From positions 991,585-1,055,584 of the forward strand of contig WBMW01005007.1 of assembly GCA_013396635.1 (NCBI GenBank): a stretch of DNA of 64,000 nt. Reading direction: 5' to 3'. Below are positions 1-13,970 of the stretch, one piece after another. The position numbers and the translations under genes were made by a program. The notes under the pieces were generated by a model that searched no databases, was not told the origin of the DNA, and was given only the letters and a program-made list of their open reading frames with translations. Source of the DNA: Penelope pileata (lineage: Eukaryota > Chordata > Aves > Galliformes > Cracidae). Position 1 is the first letter of the stretch, and each line of letters begins with the position of its first letter.

Positions 1-3000
1 AAGTTCATGAATTTTTCCTACCAACTTCAGTGAGAGGAGAATTTTAAGCCTACAATACTGTGTCACTATTTAAAAAAAAATGCACATAAAGGTAAAACAC
101 CAAGGCATTATAAACTGGGAAAATGAGGTATTTCTCACTCACTAAATGCAAAAAAAAAAAAACCTTAGATTCACAGAAAGAATTTGGGAAAAAAAAGTTC
201 TGAAAGTTACAATTTATAATAAAAAGCTGATGTGCATGTGAATGGATTTTACTCCACATGTTGCATCTGAAACGTAGCCAGCACACTATCTCAGCAGACT
301 AAACTCTCCTCTTGGTCTTTACTCCCTTGTCTCACCGTGATTCCTTTCCCTTTCCATGATTTTACTTGGAAATTCTTCCCAGTGTCATCCTGAGTGAAGT
401 GGATCATTCTGTCAGCGTTGCTATTTGGCAGGAGCAGGGGGAAAAGTTCGCTCCCCTCGCACTGCTCAAGGGGAGGCAGATTATATCTTTATTGCCAAAG
501 TGGGCGAAGTTAAAGTCACAACATGTGCTCATGTGCCTAATAATGTTTGTTCACATGATGATCACGCTTCCTAGTAAACTCATTAGAGCATTTTGGCATG
601 CTTACATCCCTAAGTACATTACAAGGCATCTATGCTTAGAGACTTAAGAGAAATTACCTGCTGTAATGAAAAAACACACTGAGTAGAGAATGGGTTTTCT
701 GAGTTACTGCCATCAAGAAATAAAAAGTTTTAAAAGAAGAGCTAAAATGCAGCTAAGCCTTGCTCCATACTTGCCTCACAGCCAGAAAGAAAGCAATGCC
801 TGACCTTGTGGGTAGTGTAACTGTGCAAACCCTGTGCTGCAACCCAAAACTGAAGTGCCAGTAAAAGAGCTTGCCAAATTTGGTGCACAGGACAACTTGG
901 TTCTCCACAAGATGTATAACTGTCAGGGCTGGATCTTCCTAACCAGTAGTAAACTGCAACGAGTAATGTCTGAACATGAGATGTGCAAATACAGGCTTTT
1001 TAGAATCCTTGTACCAAGTGTTAAAAGCTCAAGTGCTCTCATTCATCATAACTTGGAATGGAAGTTACCATTATTAATGAGGTTTCAAATAGAAAAGCAC
1101 ACCGGCACAGTAAAGAGCGAGGAAGTGGATAAAGACTCCCTATCTGATATACACAAGAGAAGAAGTAAAATTTGTATTACAGAATTAAGAGTGATAAAAC
1201 TGTTTTCCTGCATTTTCTTCAAGTGTGTTACCAGAAGAATACAAAAAAAGGATTGAAGATATTTTCATCATTTTTGTCTATTCTAGAGACCAATCTACCC
1301 TAAAAGTATGTCCACACATTTATGCAAAATTCCACATATGCCAAACCCTAACACATTGTTTTTCCTGTCTCATGCTGGGAGATGTACAAATTCATGGTGA
1401 GTAGAAGATGTTTAACATCATTACATCACATACTTTCCAGATCAGATTTGGTCAAGGATGATTCACGATCACAATTTTCTTGAAATCTTACTCCTCACAA
1501 AGTAACAGTGGCACTGCAGGATGTCTTTCCACATACATACCTATTAAAGTTTCCAGATATACAGAGATGAGCTCGTTAGAAGACATGATAGACAAAGCAT
1601 TCTGAAATGCTTGTTTTCCCATTGTTTAGATGTTACAAGATCAAAATCTGTGAAGAGACTTTCACAGCGAAACATTGTCTGCAACACTTTTTTTTTTTTT
1701 TTTTTTAAAGACAATAAATCTATATATATCAAATTACGGTCTGGTTCTCCAAGATGCCACCTACTTCATTTTGTCAAATCAGAATAACTAAATATCTAAG
1801 AAGTTAAAGCAGCACTGGTATATACTTAAATTTTTAACCTCAGAATTATTATTGATAAAATGTCAACCACATGCTTAGTACTTTGTTGAATTATTATCGG
1901 CTTACTTAAGTAAAAATTTCCACGTGCATTTTGAAAACTAAGTAGTTGCATGTTACATAAGCTATAGCGCATTACAACTTAAAAAAAAAACCTCTCACAT
2001 TCATTTTTCATGTCAAAACTAAATTAGGCTTCTTTAAAGAGAAATGATTTCATATCAGCAGCTTTTCATCTTACACTGACTACTTCACGATAAGCCTGAT
2101 TAAAATATCAAGGAGTGGTTATATTTTGTTGTCCAGTTATTTTAACTTCTTATTTCCCTCTATCAAGTACCACCAATAATTCATTGCAAAACTGTATGCT
2201 TCTCACTTGTTTCCAGCAGTCAATCCACTGCCACTTAACTGAACATAGAGATGGACATAATCCAGTATTGACAAGTACCCATCTCATTAATGCCTTTTTA
2301 TTCATCAAGGATGACATTCCTGTGAAGTTCTAGATAAAAAAAGCACATTCTAAAAACAAAAGCATCACTCAAACATTTGAGTATAAAGGACTTTCACAGA
2401 AACCTGAAACGAAAATAGCAATGGATAAGAAAATATATGAGGAAGGGTTTTAGTGTCATTTTGAAAAGCGAAGATGTTTTTGTTTTTATTTGTAGGTTTG
2501 CTAGCTTTTTGTTGTTGGCTTTTTTTTTCCTCCCAGTCCATGTCTTCGCCTCTGTCACAAGAAGATAGGAGCCACCAGGACTATTATTTGCAAAGCTGTA
2601 AAGCTGCAGTTATTGTGTGTACCTTCAACCTTCAAGCTACCTCATGCTCCCAGGCCTTAGTCTCCTTCAGCTAAGCATCTCACTTTCTCCTCTCACCACT
2701 CTTGCTCCACTGCCACTGAATGGCTCCAGCACGGCTCCCTCCCTCCCCCTTACTGTGCACGCTTCTACCAGTCCCTGCCTCAGCATTGCCTCAGGGCCAG
2801 CACAGGGCTCACCAGCAGCATAGCAAGACAAGAGCTATGATTTCAGCCCAGTTTTCCAGCCAGAAGGAGCAATTGTAGTAAAATGAATCCAACTTAACAT
2901 GTTTTAGCCTGGAGCTACAGCATTGAAGTATCTCAGGGGGGTTGACATGCGCACAGACTGGTCAGCACTGGCAAAGCTTAAATACGTAGCCAAATGCTCA

Positions 3001-5180
3001 CACACAGCTTTGGAGAATTTAATGAAACTGAGAGGAGTATTCACCGGGGCTAGGTGGGTTTAGTCTTCCACGACTTTCTCCAGAAGTAAGAAAAGAAGAG
3101 AACAGCTCAGCAGGAGTCTAACTTTGATCCTTTGAATCAGCCCTGGAAGAACTTGTCTGCCATTATCTACAGAGATTAGCACATGCAAGTAGACTTCCTG
3201 ATTTGGCAAACGAATAAACAAGACCTGGCAAAAAGGCCACCTGCTCCTAAATTTCAAGTCTGTGCTCTCAATTATGGAGCTTGATAGATAAAACTAATAA
3301 AAGCTGCTGGAATCATTTAAAGTAAAAAACATCTTTTTCTCCTCATTTCATTTCCAGAAACTGTGGAACCACTTTGTCTGAACCTTTATAAAACCTTTAT
3401 AAAAACAAATTCAGCTAAAATGGAAAACTTAAAACCAACACATACCCATTTTTAGTGCCCAGTCCCATCTAGATTATTGTATCTTAGCTCCTTTAGGTCA
3501 CTCCGTTGATGCAGAAATTTGTCTCAAATCAAACAATGACAAATTAACATACTTTGAAATATATGTCTTAAGAAAAAAACATGGAGATTTACTCAGGTTT
3601 ATTGCACATTGAATTATCCGGCAAGAGGGAGAAGACATGCAGAATAATCCATTTGCAAAGTACTTGTCTTAAGTGTTATCACCAAGTGCTTACAATATTT
3701 TTGGTCCGGATCCTTGACTTTCGAAAGGAAACAAAGAAGTCAAAAATAAATGCCTTCTTAAATGTACACCTTCAAGATACGTTCCAACAAAAACACCTCC
3801 TTCCCTCACCATAAAAAAGCATCCCTCATAGGAACCCCAAACTAACCTCTCCTCACTGTACCCCTCCCCCAAGATGAAGGCATATTATTACATGAATGAA
3901 TGCTACTTAAAAAAAAAAACCAGATAAAATGCAGCTAAACAATTAGCTTTTTTTTTTTTTAAGTAAATTATATAGATTTATCCTGTTATCACAAAATAAG
4001 ACTATAAATATATTCAGACCATGCAATACTGTTCTTCAAGCCTTATTTTTTTTCCAGTGTCTAGCTACAAAGGTTTAACCAAGTAAGTGCGTTTCATTAA
4101 CACGTGACTTTTAATGGTTTTAAAAGTGGATTATCTGACCACATTTTAAACATTCAGGATAAAACCTCTCAAACTTAAAATCTGAAAAATGTACTTTCAA
4201 AAAGACATCTAGACAAGTCAAGGTAAAGCAAGTCAATATATGCACAACCGAATGAAGTTTCGAATAGTGGTTTTAACCTTATAGTATATGCCACTTATTT
4301 CTTAATTGCATCTGATTGAAACAATTTTACTTTTCTGATAATCAGAGTTCAAAAAAACCCACCACCAAGCATTAAAAGTAACATTGTTAATACATTTGTA
4401 TTCACAGGAGGTATTTGGGCAAGCCTTTGACATAATTTTTTGAATGTTTGTCAAATGAGTGAAATTGCACACTTCAGTATCATCCCTTCTGACTCATACT
4501 GCCTAAGTACCTACTCATCCCCTGGCCAACACTGTAACTAAAACTCTATCGCTCAGCCTTATTATCATCCATAACTCCCACTGCTCGTCTGTAAAGGATC
4601 ACTCTTTCCTACACACAAGCTTTTCAAAATAGAAGTTGAATGTAGAAGGACTACCTACTACCCTATACTTCACAAAGATCAGAAGAAAATCCAGTGAAAT
4701 ATGTCAAAACTAAAATAACAATAAATTCTAAATAATGTCTACTTTTCCAGCTATTGCCTCTTTTGATGTTTATTAAGTTCTGGCCACTGAACCTAACAGC
4801 ATCGCATAAATGTATCTGAGATGAGAATCTGGCTAAGAGTCATTAGAAAGTATGGCAGTAGGTCAATATTTAGACTTCCCTGCCAAGGGCAACAGAGTGT
4901 TGAGTATTATAAACATTCTGCTGGGTTTTGATGCTGCTGCATGCCAAGTTGTTCTCTTCCCACATATGGGCCATAAACCTCTGGAAGCAGAGGCTGCAAT
5001 CTGGGGCTTTAAAGCAGCTTACGACAGCTAGCCACTGAATGCCCCATTGACTGGGCATTTAATTCCTTTCACTCCCTCTATAAAGCTCAGTTTTCTTGCA
5101 CAGTCTCCTTACATAATGGATGCCATACATATAAAATAATGTTCCCATACACCAAATTTCTAAAGTTATTCAGCTGTCTC

Positions 5181-5250
5181 TGTGCCTAATGGGATTTTCA
5201 AAAGCACTGAGTAATTTAACATTTATTGATTTCAATGGAGGTAAGCATTC
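5181..5250. repeat. Possible old MITE-like amniote repeat
   Basis: GTGCCTAATGGGATTTTCAA then AAGCACTGAGTAATTTAACA and ATTGATTTCAATGGAGGTAA resemble one arm and the centre of a palindromic repeat common in reptile and bird DNA (cores like TGGGATTTTCAAAAGCAC and GACTTTCAATGGGA). The match is from memory and the copy is diverged. Confidence 0.4.
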
Positions 5251-5851
5251 ACATGATCACCTGCATCTGTAAGTATGCTAACATCTATAATTTAACTGGA
5301 CTTAAAAAGGAGATGACTTAACTGAACACTCCAGTTTTGTCATTGCTAGTGGTGTGACTCCCAAAGACGCTGAGTCTTTGCAAATCCAAGTGACTCAGAG
5401 CTCTGTAGATGCTCAGCACTTCTGAAAAGGCAGGCTATAAGCACAGCTGCCCCAATCAAGGAAGGTTCCCTTTGATCAAGTATGCCTGACACGGCACATA
5501 TACTGAAAGTGCTGAAGTATCACGCACCCTGTGCCGAGAGAGTCTGCCTGAAGAGGAGACCAATTGGCCTTTCCACTTGCAGTCAGAATTGACGCTACAT
5601 GTCAGCAGAGCTCTTGCAGTGCTGTGTTTAGGTAGGCTTGGAAAAAAAAAGGGTATTCATATTTCAAGTATCCTTTACACATATATCAAAAAAACCACTA
5701 GAAGGTTCAAACTAAGTTGTCTTTAAAAAAAGGTCTTTGCCAAGAACTACATAGCCTCCACACTGTCCTACTCTCTGCCAAAAGACAAAAAGATATGAAT
5801 CTATTTGTGTGATTTCCACTTTGGAATTTATACCTGCTCAGAAAGTCGACT

Positions 5852-5877
5852 GTCTCTATACTTTGTCTCTATACTTT
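5852..5877. repeat. Perfect 13-base tandem duplication
   Basis: GTCTCTATACTTT occurs twice with no spacer (5852-5864 and 5865-5877). It is a short slippage-type duplication without flanking features. Confidence 0.9.
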
Positions 5878-7018
5878 CAAAAGGGTCTTGTTATTCCTGT
5901 AGGAAAAATCTGCTATACTCAGGACCATCCAGACAAAGCAGAAGTTTAGGGAAACACTGCAAATAGCTACCATCAATGGAATGAAATAGAGCACGGGGGT
6001 GAGAAACACAAGTGCTTCAGAGTTTGGCATAGAGGAAGAGACTATCATTTCTTGAAATAATCTCACCTTTGAGGTATGCTTTTAACCTGCATTTTTCAAG
6101 GAGTTCTCAGCCCCTATCCAAAAGTAGAACTTACTGCAACAAATTACCTACTCTGTGCATCCTAAAAGGAAGTTTCTCACTATTCACAAAGATCATAATG
6201 TCTTCTTCAGCACTTAATGTGGAGATCTATCATAGATATTAGACAAACAAGACGAGGAAAAAGCTTTCAGACAGCATTGGCTGTCCCTGAGTCCATGAAA
6301 ACATTGAGGCTGAGAGTAGATGTTAGGATTTCTCAAATACTGTTCTATCACGGACTATGTCTTAACATGGTCTTACGCTTCTTAGACATATATCCTTTCT
6401 TTCATAGGCACAGACAACTTCCCTTTTCCATTTATGAGTCATACAATATCTTTCAGTGACTACTTAAACTGCTTACATAAGAGAGCAATGCTGGCAACGT
6501 GGCTTTGTCTTTTTTTAAATGTATTTTTTAAAATTGAAAATGAATACAACAGGTGGAACCACATGATTAGCTAGCTCTCTGAGGATACCATACTCATCAT
6601 ATGCTTCCCAGACCATCAATAACTTGTGCGCCACAGAGTGCAAACCTCTACGATGCAGCTAAAAGTCACGATAGAAGTAGGTAAACAGCAAGTTTTGCTC
6701 ATTTCATGTTATTACTCAAATGATTCTCAGCACTGATGTCTTAAATCCATTAAACGTGAACTAATAAAACAGCAAGTAACTGGAAAATTTTAAAACTATA
6801 ACAAATTGGGAGGAGGGGAGGGCTGAAGAGGGAAGAGATGGGGGAGAAAGAGAAACTTCTTTCCAGTTTCTGATTAGCGAGATTCCAAAGATTCTTTAGT
6901 GAAAGAAAATATTTAAGATGCAACTGTACAAAGCTCTCCAGCAATGTTACCACTTGTTTTAGGGGTGGTTACTCTTTTCTCTTTTCTAGAAAATGCATGC
7001 ATAGTTACCTCCTTTTCC

Positions 7019-7061
7019 TTTTTTTTTTTTTTTTAAATTGAATGCATAAAAAAAAAAAATC
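7019..7061. repeat. T tract and A tract forming a potential hairpin
   Basis: A run of about 17 T is followed, after AAATTGAATGCAT, by a run of 12 A. The two could pair, as T/A tracts often can. There is no functional context. Confidence 0.7.
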
Positions 7062-9401
7062 AATTCCTAAAAAAATAAGGTAAATCAAGGAATCGTATGT
7101 AAATCATAAGAAAAGTAATATCTGCTCGGTTGTCACTGGAAAGTTTGCAGTTAAACAAAAAATCTGACTTGTCCATCAACGGCTGTTTTTTTTTTTTTTT
7201 TTTTTAAATTAAGATCACAGATCGAAGAATTCCATTTATAACAATAATGAACAAATGTGAAGATGAGGTAAACAAAGCTCTTGCCCTTGAAGCAGACTGA
7301 CACTCTTCCCAATCCAGAGTTTTATAGAGCTCTGTTTTCTTCCTTTAATAGATTCAGGATTTTATTTCCATGGCTGTTCAGCATTCTTTCTATTTTGCAG
7401 TGGACCCTCTTTTCTTGGTTAGCCACAAGCAGACAACTATTGATATAGTGCAATTGTAGGTTTCTGCACAACACAGCCCAGACAATAAACGCTTAACAGT
7501 TATCTCCAGCTCAGTCTATAGCTAGAGACAGAGTTATACCACTGCTCAGCCTCCAGTTCCCAGAACTCTGCTGTAAACAGAGCCAATGTAATCTCAGAGC
7601 TCCCTAAAATATCCACATTAACACTAGGTTAGACGGACGGCAGCTGAAGGAACCTGAGCAAGATGTTTCTTTGGCAAAGCCAGCTTCACTCAGGCCTGAG
7701 CTGCTGTAAAGTTTTATTCAAAGTGGTTGTTACTTGTTGCCAAGAGTTCACAAAATTTGAAGCCAGCTGGCAAAATCCCAGCCTGTCACCTCAGTAAAAC
7801 CACCATCCTAAGCAGCACAAGCCTTCAGCGAGATGTCACAGTGGACAAACTCCAATTGAGAACATATGCCCTCAGCTCCTCTGACGCTGTCCTCTCCCAG
7901 GGTAAGACAATTGTCAGCAAGGACACTTGGCACTTGGTGAAGCAGCCAGCTCTGCATCTGTTCCAATAACACAGTAATGTGGACAGCTGTGGGCTGGCAA
8001 CTTTCAGAGCCTCATGGCATAACAACAGAGGAACTTAAGTGGAGTGGACTGCTTTCTAGGATTTCAAGTTGAATAACTATAGTTTTCCTTAGGCTCAAAT
8101 TCCTCTTATCTTTCTTTTTGTACCTGATAAATTAAGTGGGAGGGCATTTAAGAAAAATGAGAGAATAAATGAAATAAGCTTTTGCCTCTGTGGGAGACAA
8201 TGTGCTAGCAAAAACACAGCTAAGGCAGCTTAGAATTTACCTTCTAGACTGTTGAACGATAATTAAAGTTGACTGGGTAATTTATACCTTGCCTTCTACC
8301 AAACAGGGAGGGAAACATGATCACCAGTTTCATTACTTTTAGATGACTAATATCACAGTACTGAATGAACTGAGAACCGTTTTAGTTGTGAAACAAAAGA
8401 TTCTAAACACCACAAGATATTTCATGTTGAAACTCTGCTTTTTCAAAAAGAAATTATGAACCATGTCAATGTGCACAAACATGCACAGCGTATTCAATCT
8501 TTTTCAGTATGCTGAATAATTTATTATTATTTTTTGCCCAAACCATGCACAAATAACTTAAGAATGCTAATTAAGATATGCATAGTGTGTGGTCACAGTA
8601 CTTTCCATTCCTGTAGGATAAACAGTATCAATCAAATTAAAGCACACAGGATGACTTCTGTCAGGCTTGACCCAGCCCATTTCCAAACAGCCCGGCAAGG
8701 CAGCATGCCACCCTTAAGAACAGCCCTTTAGGCTGTGCCACTGTTGCACAGGCTGGTCTCCCTGCATCCACAGCCAAGAAGAACTATCAATCTCCAGATG
8801 AAACCAATAATTTTCACTGTCCTTGCATACATGGAATTTGAAAGGGGGAAGAGAGTCATGTGTGGGAGGCCAGCAGGCAGGTGGACCAGATCTTTGTTAG
8901 TGGCTTATTACCAAAATTTTGTACAAAGTAGTGACCGTTGGCTCAACACCCAGGTGTGTTCCCATTCACAATTAAGGAAAATACCAGAGTTCAGTAGCAG
9001 CAGTACTGTGATGTGATCATGATTGACTGGCACAAGGTAAGTATGTTTTTGAAACTAAAACCAATTAGGCTATTTATATGTGTATGCAGTAACATCCATT
9101 TTTCTAAGAGCTTTTTCTGGGTCGCTGGAAAGCACAGTATTTGAATAATAGCTCCTTAGATTTTAATCACACATTATCTATTCAGAAGTATGTCAGGTGG
9201 CTGAATGGAATAGTAACTGATGATAATTAAAGATAGATTTTTATTCAGAGGAAAAGATACAACTCATGTACTGTAATAAGTTTAGCTCCTGTTTACTACA
9301 CAATCAAACAAATGAAAGATTCTAGTTCACAGTTTACAAAAATTCAACAACTAATATTGTTGCTCAAGGGACAGTATCTCAGCAGACATCTGGAGAATCT
9401 A

Positions 9402-9485
9402 CTAATTGATTAATAGATTTAATTAGACAGCTGTACTATTAGAAGAAAATGTAATTGTTTGAATTAATAACCCTACTAATTAGTC
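9402..9485. promoter_or_regulatory. Candidate homeodomain-site cluster (intronic)
   Basis: Seven TAAT/ATTA cores occur within 84 bases (CTAATTGATTAAT, TTTAATTAG, CTATTAG, GTAATTG, GAATTAAT, CTAATTAG), plus an E-box CAGCTG at 9428-9433. Such density is seen in developmental enhancers, but AT-rich intron DNA also produces it by chance. Activity is not shown by sequence alone. Confidence 0.3.
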
Positions 9486-12400
9486 TTAAACAAATCATCA
9501 TGAACCCTTATAGTTGAGAAAATGCTGACTTCCTATATGCCCATCTGCATGATTATCTTCTCCCTAAAACACGTAGTTAACAACTGACTGATGTATGAAA
9601 GCCTACGTACCGTGGGAACACCCAGAGCAGCCCTGAAGTCAGTGATATTTCTGGTCTTCAGCACACATGCTAGTGCAGACAGATGCTATTAAAATCGTTT
9701 ACCTATTCCTTGATTCTGATGTATGACATCAACATGGGAATCTGGAAAAAAAGTACTATAAATAGCAAGCTTGTGAGGGGATACATAAATCATGAGGCAG
9801 ACAAGGAATATTGCTTAAATTATCAAGGTGTGCAAGCATTACACAATAGCAAGGAGAAGCCTTTCAAAACCATGGCAGGGCTGCAGCGCTCATGAATAAC
9901 CTTACTTAATTTTCTTGTCTCACCAAGAAGATGGTCATATCCCTTTCTACAAAAGAAAGGCTGTAATTATGATGTACTTGATATGAACTATGATCATCTA
10001 CAGTATGTGACAGTCAGCTTAGAGTGCTGTTTAATAATGAGCCAAAGATCTGACTGCAGGATGTTCCTGTCATCGTAGTTGATTCAGACAGCATGTCTAT
10101 ACAATGTTAAATGTGATAAAAATTCTGGAATTATTTCCTTCTTTAAGTTACCCAAATGTATAATGGAGATAGTATATCAAGGGATAATGTGAAAAAATGA
10201 ATAAATTTTGTGAAGTGCAAAGATGTTTTATTGAGAATCACCTTAAAGAACAGAGAAATGAATTATTTTTCATTAAATATAGTTTAGTTATCACACAAAT
10301 GTTCTGGAGGCATAGCAAGGCAAAAGCTACATTTTGCTGATCCCTCATCCCACGTGAATGAAAAAGGTTTATCAGTTTTAAAAAAGTAATTTATGAATCA
10401 GCATACAGATGGAAAGAGAGGAGAAAGGATAAAGAAGTTCTAATTGCACAGGTAGGCACAACCTAGTATTTTCCTCAGTTTCAAGTCCTTGATTCCATAA
10501 CCAAAATATTCTCTTCCTGTATTCTGAATTCTTTAGCTTAGGTCTTTGCATGCTATTTATTTTTGGAACATCAGGTATATTTCCAAAGTCCATGACTGAA
10601 AACGAACACTACGCACCAAATTATAGAAGTAATTTGCTTAAACAAAAGTTTGAGTAGAATACTCAAATAAGTTCAGCTTGTACCATCCATTAACATTAGT
10701 CCTACTGAGTAACTGCACAACATCACGTGCACTGTAAGCCCAATGCTTCCAAAACACATCTCCCTAGAAACACAACCTGCAGATGGAGAATTGAGTGAAC
10801 GGATGGTAGGAGGAGCGCTTTGAGAAGCCCTCAGTCCAAACAGATTGCTTGGGTGAAGAATGCGTTTTAAGTTTTTGCACAACTTGAAAAATAATGTAGG
10901 AATTTAGTAGAAAAGTTGTAGAAAAAAGTCTATATACAGCTACAGAATGGGCAGTAGATTCCTTTTGACATCTAGACACACATACAAGCTTACACACTTA
11001 ACCTTTCCCCACCATTCACACATAATATGTGGTTCATCTTTTCCTAGTTTCATTCCAGCCTGGGTCCATGAAAAAGGTACTTGAAGAGCCTTAGCACCAA
11101 GTTCTTTATCAGTAGTTATCTATATGTTCTCCACTCTCTCACATCTCCCAGCACCTTAAAGCACGTACTAATAATTAAGACCACTGAAGAGCGTTTTGGT
11201 TCCCTCCTGCACTCTGTAATATTCAGTTTCTTAAGGTTACAAAGAAAGCTTAGAAAGAAAAATGCAAGCAATTCCACCATCTGATATGAGTATCCATCCA
11301 CTGTTCTCTCCACTAGTAGGTTTTCCTAGGTGTTGGGAAAAGGCAGACACCTATTTAGATCGCTGTGACCACAGTCAGTAAGCGTATTTCATCACTGCTG
11401 CTGCCAAAACAGTCTGTACAGAGATGCATCTTACAAACACAGAAAGAACTAAGAGGAATTGAAGGACTTATTGTTTGCATTACTTTAATAACTGAAGTGT
11501 TTGGAGAAAGACGGATCAAGGGGGATCAACTGGTTAGAAAGTAAATTATTGATACAGCATTTTTAATACTAACCTTTACCCACAGCTTAAATTCATACTT
11601 CTCATATTACTTTTTCCTCTGCATTTGACACCTTTTCCAGGCGATGCCTTTGAGAAAGTTATCACATACACTCAAATGATTCTGTTTACCTGACGCACCA
11701 AAGAAAAGCACATCCTAACATAACAGTTACCAAATCAGACATCTAAAATGCAAAGATCAGATAAAAGCAGATTATTTTCTGGATATAGAAGAGCTCAGAA
11801 AAAGGAAAGAAGAGCCCAGCTGAACAGAAAAGTCATTTGAAGGGCATTGAACCAGATTACTGGATCTAAACAAAGAGCGTAGGAACACTACTGGCAACAC
11901 CAAAATTGCCCATACTGTCCCTTAGTTTTCCCTTTTTTTCCCTTCTACTTCCTTGATAATTAAAAAAAAAAAGAAATTCAAACTATGTAATTGTTTAGGA
12001 TGGTATAAACTAAGTAAATTAAGACAGACACACACTCCTCTCTTCCCTTTAACTGAAGCGCCAGAAGAGACAACAAACTTTTAGTAATGTCGCAACATAT
12101 CCGCATTCAATCATTAGCAACTGGTCAGCATCAGCATCTGGCAGGCAATCTGCTGCTGATTGATCAAGGTAAAGCTAAATACCCTTGCTGGTATCTCAGA
12201 TACTTTCCATAATGACTTTTTTAAAGCATATCTAGAAAGTGCTGTTACTGCTGCAATTGAAGTTATTGGAATACCTCTTGCAGCTGAACTCATTTATAAA
12301 ACATTCCCTCCTTAAATTGCTTGCATTCTTATTCTCTCTTAACAAATCACTGTAAGATCTGAATTCACAAATACAATAAACTTGTACTTGTTTTATGAGA

Positions 12401-13952
12401 CAAATTTATAAGACGACAATATACAAAAACAAAAAAGTAATTTACACAGGGGAAAAGCAATGATCACATAAAATAACAATTTAAAAAGAACAAACAACTT
12501 TGAAATATAAAACTGAGAGCTGGGTATTTTACTGTGTGGGAAGAGAGGAAACTGAGACAATGAGTTTTAATAGCTGTGCTTTAGCATAAAAATCTTGTGA
12601 CTCAAATAAATTCAAACATAATCCTCAGTTCTAATTCTTTGCTTAGATACCGATAGTGGAAGAACTAGAGGTTTGTTTCTTTATGGCTGTTTTTTTCTAA
12701 AACATCCATGTCAGCCAAATGTTCTACTGTGTCAAAATGGGAGTGTCCAAGCCAGCCTGACTTCTCTGTCAAGAACAGGATATGATCATGTTGCCAACTT
12801 CTACAGCACTGTCAGAAGCGCTATCAGCACTCTTGTTTTTGTAAGGCATATGGTTATGTGACAATCCAGTGAGCATCCGTTCTTAAATACTATGTGCTTT
12901 GTAGCTAAGTGGAAAAGCTTAAGTAAAAGCAACAGAAAAAAAAAATTAAGAATATGAAAGAACCAGAATTGATCTGATCATGTAATATCAATTCCCTTAT
13001 TTCTTCTCTGAGTGCTTACACAGAATAACATATTTCAATATTTTCACTCCTCTATGCACAGCATATTCCGTGTGCTTAACTATTTCATCGTTTTCAATAA
13101 AACTTCAAGAAGTACCTCAAAAGCCCCACATCTTTCTATGGGACATTCTGTCAAGGATATCAAAAGAAAAATCATCAGAACTGCACCAAAAATGAGCACA
13201 TCCCCATCTCCACAATGCAGGTGCTTTGTTTAATGTGCATATAATCTATAGCTACACTTCCACTGCCTGTTCCACCTTCAAATCACAAATACACAACAAA
13301 CTTGAAAACTATAAGAAACAGTAATCATCGTGATTCCTTAATGCTTGTATTTTTGTTTTCAGTGGCGAAGGCAGCCCACACTGGCACTTGCCTGAAGAAG
13401 AGCAGCATTTCTCAAGGCTCTGCTGTACGCTGTATTGTGGCTACACAAATCAACAGGTTGTGTACATCAGCATAATGTCATTAAACCAAAAGCAATTGCA
13501 TCCATGTCCCACATGTAAGGCTCTGGCTTCCTATGCATTTTCACTGCGAAGTACTGCAAGATCAGCAGTCTGGCTTTTAGGAAGAAAGGGAATGTTCAAA
13601 TAACAGTCACAAATATCCAGCATTTATTTTCTGATTCCCATTTTAGTGGTTTAAGTGATTCTTGATAAAGAGGTAGTAATAAAAATAAAGGGGAACTAGC
13701 ACTCTGGACATAAAAGGTATTGTAATAACAGTTATGAGGATGCAATTCCTTCTAAGTGAAGTTACTCTGGATTTATTTCAATTCAACTGAGGACAATATT
13801 AAACCCAAAGTCCTCTACTTCTTCCCACAAATTTCAAATCCCTACATCTGCAGATCAGCTTGCTGCCCAGAAGTACAAGTAATGAGATTTGTGGTACATG
13901 GGAAAATAGCAGTGACCACCTCCAAGGCCCCTGAATCAGCAAGAAAAGAAGT

Positions 13953-13970
13953 AAAAATAAATAAATAAAT
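13953..13970. repeat. AAAT microsatellite
   Basis: This is a short run of AAAT/AATA units inside AT-rich DNA. Confidence 0.8.

Noticed and set aside
834..1256. 140-codon open frame on plus
   Set aside because: No recognisable domain, AT-rich codon use like the surrounding DNA, no splice or promoter context; fits chance.
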